9,679 nt of DNA from an uncultured Collinsella sp. GTDB taxonomy: Bacteria > Actinomycetota > Coriobacteriia > Coriobacteriales > Coriobacteriaceae. Below are positions 5,006 through 9,679 of this stretch, piece by piece (the stretch's first letter is position 1; each line of letters begins with the position of its first letter). Under the pieces are notes generated by a model that searched no databases, was not told the origin of the DNA, and worked only from the letters and a program-made list of their open reading frames with translations. The DNA is taken from positions 1 to 9,679 of the forward strand of contig CAUDDU010000023.1 of NCBI GenBank assembly GCA_958448375.1, in the 5' to 3' direction. A program made the translations under genes and the position numbers.

Positions 5006-7216
5006 CTAGCCGACCGTATCGTCAGGCGTGGGCGAGGGGTCGGGAGTGGGCGTAGGCGTAGGCGTAGGCGTAGGCGTAGGCGTGCCGCCATCGCCGCCGG
5101 TCGAACCACCAGTTGAGCCGCCCGTCGAGCCACCGGTCGTACCGGTGCCGCCGGTGGTGTCGCCACCCGTGGTCTCGGTGGTCGTGGTCGTCGTGGTAGT
5201 CGTTGTGGTAGTTTCCTCTTCGTCCTCGTTCTCGTCCTTGTCGTCGTTCTCCGTCTTCTTGGCGTTGTTGGTGCCGTAGAACTTCCAGACGCTGTTGTTC
5301 TTGTAGGTGGGCGCCGTTCCGGTCGCAAACTCCTCGCGCTCGGTACCGGTCAGAACGGTGTTCATAAACCGCTTAAAGACAGGCAGGTTGGTGCTGTCGC
5401 CCAGCAGGTCTGTGCCGTATTTTTGGATGGGAATCTCGCCCGCGGAATAGCCGGTCCACAGGGCGCACGCCAGCTGCGGGGTATAGCCGCAGAACCACAG
5501 GTTGGTGGTGTTGTCGGTGGTGCCCGTCTTGCCGGCATAGGGCTGGTTGACGCTCAGGGCGCCGGCAGCACCCGTACCGCCGCCCTTCATGACGCCGGAC
5601 AGAACATCGGTGACCGCGGCGGCCTCGCCCTCGGTAAGTACCTGTGAGGGATTGTCGGTGTGCTGGTACAGCACCGAACCGGTACGAGAGTCAATCTCGG
5701 TGATGGCGATCGGCTGGCGATAGTAGCCGCCGTTGGCAAACGTCGCGTAGGCGGCGGCCATCTCGAGCGGCGAGATCGAGCCGGTGCCGAGCGTCATGAC
5801 GGGAACGTCCTCGATGTTGTCCTTGGCGGGATCGATGCCGAGCTTTTTGACGAGCGAGATGATCTTGCTGTTGCCGACGGCTTCCGCCACCTGGATGTAG
5901 CCGGTGTTGGAGGAGTATGCCGTCGCCTGCTTAAGCGTGATGTTGCCATAGCTCTGGTTGCCGTAGTTTTGCACCTCGGTCGTGGTGCCCTTGGCCTTGA
6001 GCGGCGAGTTGCAGTTGAGGGTGACGTTGGGGTTCATACCGTTTTGGATGGCAGTTGCCAGCGTAAAGGCCTTAAACGTGGAGCCCACGGGGCGCTTTGC
6101 CGTAGCGTGGTTCACGTGATTCTCGTCGGCGTTGTAGTCGTAGCCGCCTACCATGCACTTGATGTAGCCGGTCTTGGGGTCAACGACGACCATGCCCATG
6201 TCCAGGCCGTCGAGCGAAAGCGTGTCGAGCTGCGAGCGCACAGCCTCCTCGGCCACCTGCTGCATGGTGGGGTCGATGGTGGTCTTGACGGTCAGACCGC
6301 CCTTAAAGAGCACGTCAGTGGAGAACTCCTGCTCAAGCAACTGCTTAACGTAGGAGACAAAGTAGGGCTGAGAGTACACATCGACGCCACTGCCCGAAAT
6401 CTCGGTCACGTTAAGCGTGATGGGCTCAGCCTGTGCGGCATCGTGCTCTTCCTGCGTGATGTGGCCCAGACGCAGCATGTTGTCCAGAACCTTATTGCGG
6501 CGGGACAGCGCCAAGTCGGGATTAACCGTGGGGTCGTACTGCGAGGGCGAGTTGGGAAGGCCGATGAGCAGCGCGGCCTCGCTCAGGGTGAGGTCGGCGG
6601 CGGTTTTGTACAGATAGGTCTCGGCGGCGGCCTCGATGCCATATGCTCCATGGCCGTAGTAGATGGTGTTGAGGTACATCATGAGGATCTCGTCTTTGGA
6701 GTACATATCCTCCATCTTGATGGCGATATAGGCCTCGCGCACCTTACGCTCGATGGTCGAGTCGAATTGTTCCTCCTGCAAGATGGTGTTGCGAACCAGC
6801 TGCTGGGTGATGGTCGATGCGCCCTCGTGGCCGCCGGTGAGGGTTGCCACCGATGCGCGTGCAATGCCCCAGAGGTCGATGCCGCCATGCTCGTAGAAGC
6901 GCTCGTCCTCAACGTCGACGGTGCCCTGCAGCACGTACGGGGACACTTGGTCCTTGGTGATGGACTTGCGGTTTTGCGTGTAGAAACTCGCAATGGTATT
7001 GCCGTTGCAGTCGACGATGTCGGTGGGCTCGCTCACCAGATACGCGTTGGCATCGGTGTAGTCGGGCAGATCGGACAGCCAGCGGTTGACGTTGCCGATC
7101 ATGCCGATGCCAAACGCTACGCCCGCGATAAGCAGAAAGCCCAAAAACGAGAGCAAGATCATGGGAAGGGCATGCGTCTTAGAGCGACCGCGCCCCTGTC
7201 GTTGGCGAGGACCCAT
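5006..7216 (-). CDS. Class A penicillin-binding protein (bifunctional transglycosylase/transpeptidase)
   Basis: The 736-residue membrane-anchored enzyme polymerises lipid II into glycan strands and cross-links the peptides. A basic N-terminus precedes one membrane span (about 17-41). The GT51 domain (about 70-245) has EDERFYEHGGID with catalytic Glu103, GASTITQQLVRN (132-143) and EILMMYLNTIYYG. The penicillin-binding domain (about 335-600) has S379-T-F-K382, S435-S-N437 and K563-T-G-T566, all intact. The tail (about 655-736) is acidic, then 12 consecutive Thr, then Gly-Gly-Ser-Thr and Pro-Thr repeats, probably a disordered extracellular region in the wall. The ATG at 7216 is preferred over one 60 bases upstream because GGAGGT is six bases before it. 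It resembles PonA/PBP1a; the exact symbol is not assigned. It is monocistronic, with its own terminator. Confidence 0.96.
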   Translation of the reverse strand: MGPRQRQGRGRSKTHALPMILLSFLGFLLIAGVAFGIGMIGNVNRWLSDLPDYTDANAYLVSEPTDIVDCNGNTIASFYTQNRKSITKDQVSPYVLQGTVDVEDERFYEHGGIDLWGIARASVATLTGGHEGASTITQQLVRNTILQEEQFDSTIERKVREAYIAIKMEDMYSKDEILMMYLNTIYYGHGAYGIEAAAETYLYKTAADLTLSEAALLIGLPNSPSQYDPTVNPDLALSRRNKVLDNMLRLGHITQEEHDAAQAEPITLNVTEISGSGVDVYSQPYFVSYVKQLLEQEFSTDVLFKGGLTVKTTIDPTMQQVAEEAVRSQLDTLSLDGLDMGMVVVDPKTGYIKCMVGGYDYNADENHVNHATAKRPVGSTFKAFTLATAIQNGMNPNVTLNCNSPLKAKGTTTEVQNYGNQSYGNITLKQATAYSSNTGYIQVAEAVGNSKIISLVKKLGIDPAKDNIEDVPVMTLGTGSISPLEMAAAYATFANGGYYRQPIAITEIDSRTGSVLYQHTDNPSQVLTEGEAAAVTDVLSGVMKGGGTGAAGALSVNQPYAGKTGTTDNTTNLWFCGYTPQLACALWTGYSAGEIPIQKYGTDLLGDSTNLPVFKRFMNTVLTGTEREEFATGTAPTYKNNSVWKFYGTNNAKKTENDDKDENEDEEETTTTTTTTTTTTETTGGDTTGGTGTTGGSTGGSTGGSTGGDGGTPTPTPTPTPTPTPDPSPTPDDTVG
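5043..5084. repeat. Hexanucleotide tandem repeat encoding the Pro-Thr tail
   Basis: GGCGTA is repeated five times exactly (5049-5078), flanked by one-base or two-base variants GGAGTG (5043-5048) and GGCGTG (5079-5084). On the coding (-) strand it encodes alternating Pro and Thr near the C-terminus of the penicillin-binding protein. Because the unit is six bases, copy-number slippage would lengthen or shorten the tail without a frameshift. Confidence 0.85.
5097..5144. repeat. 12-base imperfect tandem repeat encoding Gly-Gly-Ser-Thr units
   Basis: Four consecutive 12-base units (CCGGTCGAACCA, CCAGTTGAGCCG, CCCGTCGAGCCA, CCGGTCGTACCG) differ from each other at a few positions. On the coding strand they give GGST-type units in the penicillin-binding protein tail. 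The divergence at synonymous positions suggests the array is older or more stable than the neighbouring hexamer array. Confidence 0.7.
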
Positions 7217-7377
7217 ATATTGACCTCCAGGTATGTCGTGCCAGGCGGCAGGTATGCTACCGGGCAGGATGGACATAAGTTATTACACGATAAACCAATC
7301 GGGGCACGCGGGGCCTCGTGTATGCTGGTTGGCAGCAATTTTCAGAGTGAAAGCACACCTTGGCAAGGAGTTTACCG

Positions 7378-9354
7378 ATGGCGATTCGGCCGATGGAACC
7401 GAGTGGACAATGCGAAAGCGAGTTGGCGGCGGCTGAAGTGGCGCTGCCCGAACTGCTGGCGCCTGCTGGCGGACTCGACCAGATGCTCGCGGCGATTGCG
7501 GCGGGTGCCGATGCCATCTATGCGGGGCTGGACGGATTCAACGCTCGAGTGAGCGCGCATGGCTTTAGCGATGATGAGTTCGCGCGCGGTTGTGCCGTGG
7601 CCCATGCCCATGGCGTGCGTGTGTACGTGACGCTCAACGTGTTCGTGTTCGATGATGAGCTTGCCGACGCCGTGGCGTTGGGGGCGCATGCGCACGCGTT
7701 GGGTGCCGATGCGTTGATTGTGGCCGATGCCGGGCTGGCTTGTGCACTTCGTGCGGCGATTCCGGGGGTCGAGATTCACCTGTCCACTCAGGCGGGCGCT
7801 CATAGCGAGGGTGCCGTGCAGTTGGCTGCCAAGGAGTTGGGCGTTGAGCGCGTGACGACTGCGCGCGAGCTGAGCGTGGCAGAGATTGAGACGCTTTGCG
7901 CTACTGGCGTGCCCATCGAGGTGTTCTGTCACGGCGCTATTTGCATTGGATACTCGGGTGCGTGCGGGTTCTCTGCCCTTCGACGTGGCCGCTCTGCGAT
8001 GCGCGGTGATTGCACTCAACCGTGCCGTCTATCCTATGACTTGGTGGACGAGGAGGGGCAGAGTGTTGTCGCTGTCGAAGGGGATCGCCTGCTTTGTCCG
8101 CGTGACTATCTGGGCATCGCGCATCTGCCCGAGCTTGTTGCCGCCGGCGTGGCATCGCTCAAGATCGAGGGCCGCATGAAGAATCCCGACTACGTCTTTA
8201 ACGTGGTGAGGGTGTGGCGTCGGGCGCTCAATATGCTGCGCGACGGCACATGGGATGCCGATGCGGTGCCGGCGCTTGAGCGCGAGCTGGGAAGGTCGTT
8301 CAACCGCGGCTTTACCGATGCGTATCTGCGGGGTCGTTCGGGCGCCGAGCTCATGAGCTTTGAGCGCGCGATCAACCAGGGCGTGCGCGTGGGCCACTTG
8401 GTGGCGGTGGGTCACGAAGAGGTGACGGTTGAGCTTGATGCCGCCGTGGCGGCGGGCGATACGCTCGAGATCCGATTTTACCCGGGTGCCGACGCGCGTC
8501 CCGATGTGCCCAAGCGCTGGCCACAGGTGCCTTGCCCCGTGGATGCCGCTGCGGGAGAGCGCATCGTCGTGCATTGCAAACGCAAGGTGGACGCGGGCTG
8601 CGAGGTCTATCTGATTCGCAGTGCCGGCGTGCTGGGGCAGACGGCAACGGTGTTGGAGCGCATGCGGGTCGAGGCAGATGCGGTCGCGCCTGCTGAGCAG
8701 TCCGTTGAGGTGCTGCCGTTTGAGGGCGTTCTGGCAGATGGCGATGTACCGACGGAGTTGGCGGGACCGGCGGAGCCGGCAAAGCATGAGGCTTTTGCTC
8801 GTATGGTCTTTGCCTGGGAGCTGATGGATTTGGATCCGCGCGATGAGTGGGATCTGTCCGATGCGACGGTGGTGCTCGACGACGTGTGCCGCGCAGGCGA
8901 CGCCGAGCGGACTCGGGCGCTTATGCAACGTGCCGGGCGTATTGTTTGCCGCAACCTGGGGCAGGTGGCGATGGCCCACGAGCTGGGCACGACGTTTGAC
9001 GTGGCGGCGCCGGTGTTCTGCGCCAATCGGGCCACGCTTGCCTGGCTGCGCGGGCTTGGCGCGAGGTGGGTATACTTGCCTGCCGAGCTGCTCAGCAATG
9101 ATAGGGAGTGTATTGCCGAGCTGGCTGCTGAACCCGGCGTCTTGGGTCCGGTCGACGCCGACCGTCCCGAGCTCATGGTGTGCGAGCACTGCCTGCTGAC
9201 CGCCGAGGGTGTTTGCGCCACCGATGCGACGGGGCAGGCCCGTTGCCGCGACTGCTTGCGTCGTCGGCAGGTGCGTTATCTGGTCGAGCGTGACGGCACA
9301 CATCTGCCAGTTGCCATCGACGCATGCGGCAGGACGAGGATTTTCCTGTCGTAG
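7378..9354 (+). CDS. U32-family protein, probable RNA hydroxylase of the RlhA/TrhP type
   Basis: The 658-residue product carries the peptidase-U32 domain (about residues 24-330): LPELLAPAGGLDQMLAAIAAGADAIY at the start, and the signature around residues 181-217, FCHGAICIGYSGACGFS then RGDCTQPCR, with C189, C196, C212 and C216. It continues with LKIEGRMKNPDYV. Members once labelled collagenase-like proteases include RlhA (23S rRNA C2501 hydroxylation) and TrhP (tRNA U34 hydroxylation); the length is closer to RlhA. A C-terminal Cys-rich segment (C602, C605, C613, C623, C626, C650) is present. The ATG at 7378 follows AAGGAG by seven bases and is preferred to a TTG 18 bases upstream. The 161-base gap (7217-7377) to the divergent penicillin-binding protein must hold both promoters, but I cannot place either confidently. 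The RNA substrate is inferred. Confidence 0.88.
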   Translation: MAIRPMEPSGQCESELAAAEVALPELLAPAGGLDQMLAAIAAGADAIYAGLDGFNARVSAHGFSDDEFARGCAVAHAHGVRVYVTLNVFVFDDELADAVALGAHAHALGADALIVADAGLACALRAAIPGVEIHLSTQAGAHSEGAVQLAAKELGVERVTTARELSVAEIETLCATGVPIEVFCHGAICIGYSGACGFSALRRGRSAMRGDCTQPCRLSYDLVDEEGQSVVAVEGDRLLCPRDYLGIAHLPELVAAGVASLKIEGRMKNPDYVFNVVRVWRRALNMLRDGTWDADAVPALERELGRSFNRGFTDAYLRGRSGAELMSFERAINQGVRVGHLVAVGHEEVTVELDAAVAAGDTLEIRFYPGADARPDVPKRWPQVPCPVDAAAGERIVVHCKRKVDAGCEVYLIRSAGVLGQTATVLERMRVEADAVAPAEQSVEVLPFEGVLADGDVPTELAGPAEPAKHEAFARMVFAWELMDLDPRDEWDLSDATVVLDDVCRAGDAERTRALMQRAGRIVCRNLGQVAMAHELGTTFDVAAPVFCANRATLAWLRGLGARWVYLPAELLSNDRECIAELAAEPGVLGPVDADRPELMVCEHCLLTAEGVCATDATGQARCRDCLRRRQVRYLVERDGTHLPVAIDACGRTRIFLS

Positions 9355-9373
9355 ATGCTGTGTCGCGTCAGTT

Positions 9374-9382
9374 TGTTATCAT
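9374..9382 (+). promoter_or_regulatory. Candidate extended -10 promoter for tyrS
   Basis: TGTTATCAT matches the extended -10 pattern TGnTATAAT with one mismatch in the hexamer. No good -35 is seen at 16-18 bases upstream, as is tolerated for extended -10 promoters. It lies 20 bases after the preceding stop and would give a leader of roughly 60 bases before tyrS. Confidence 0.35.
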
Positions 9383-9384
9383 AA

Positions 9385-9679
<295 letters not shown>

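Noticed and set aside
5043..5144. The tandem repeats as a CRISPR array or mobile-element end.
   Set aside because: The units are 6 and 12 bases, contiguous without spacers, and in frame within the penicillin-binding protein, so they are coding repeats.
7217..7377. Divergent promoters between the penicillin-binding protein and U32 genes.
   Set aside because: TATGCT (7321-7326, + strand) and an A/T-rich stretch near 7276-7297 are possible elements, but I could not pair any -10 with a -35 at sensible spacing on either strand. Promoters must exist here but cannot be placed.
5660..7552. A 630-codon open frame on the + strand opposite the penicillin-binding protein and running into the U32 gene.
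   Set aside because: It is antisense to well-supported GT51 and transpeptidase motifs, has shadow-like composition rich in Val, Gly, His and Arg, and overlaps two real genes.
8029..9303. A 424-codon open frame on the - strand opposite the U32 gene.
   Set aside because: It is His/Arg/Ala/Leu-rich as expected of an antisense shadow, with no domain and no convincing start context.

Overview
The window is part of a bacterial chromosome of moderately high G+C. The most likely source is a Coriobacteriia-type actinobacterium (Collinsella or a relative). That placement is an inference from three things: the ribosomal alpha-operon order S11-S4-RNA polymerase alpha-L17-TruA, an L17 with an actinobacterial-style Ala/Lys/Glu-rich tail, and the style of the neighbouring genes. 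It has not been tested by any search. Strong purine-rich ribosome binding sites precede nearly every gene, and they allow three of the longest-ORF starts to be corrected to internal ATGs with better sites, in truA, the class A PBP and the U32 gene. argR likewise starts at an internal ATG rather than at an upstream TTG.

Bases 1-2186 are the end of the ribosomal-protein/RNA polymerase operon: the last 12 codons of rpsK, then rpsD, rpoA and rplQ on the + strand, closed by a perfect 10-bp hairpin followed by seven T's. truA (pseudouridine synthase) starts only 35 bases after this terminator with no visible promoter, so it probably lives on read-through. A TTG-started gene for a divergent family-2-like glycosyltransferase with degenerate catalytic motifs follows. 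After it comes a 132-base gap holding a 9-bp inverted repeat, and then argR, an arginine repressor in which the first Asp of the usual GDDT ligand motif is Asn.

Bases 4819-5005 are a convergent junction with two separate terminators. The first serves argR (+). The second, with a 15-bp perfect stem, serves the - strand gene at 5006-7216. That gene encodes a bifunctional class A penicillin-binding protein (GT51 plus transpeptidase) with a low-complexity acidic/Thr/Gly-Ser-Thr/Pro-Thr tail encoded by tandem DNA repeats. A 161-base divergent gap separates it from a large U32-family protein, probably an RNA hydroxylase of the RlhA/TrhP type. The window ends inside tyrS, which has a short leader containing a candidate extended -10 promoter and a stable hairpin.

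Most of the window is housekeeping: translation, transcription, RNA modification, arginine control and cell-wall synthesis. I see no CRISPR array, phage, transposon, toxin-antitoxin or defence locus, and no clear candidate for a wholly new system. The observations most worth following are the ArgR ligand-site substitution, the degenerate glycosyltransferase with a possible leader ORF, and the inverted repeat upstream of argR.
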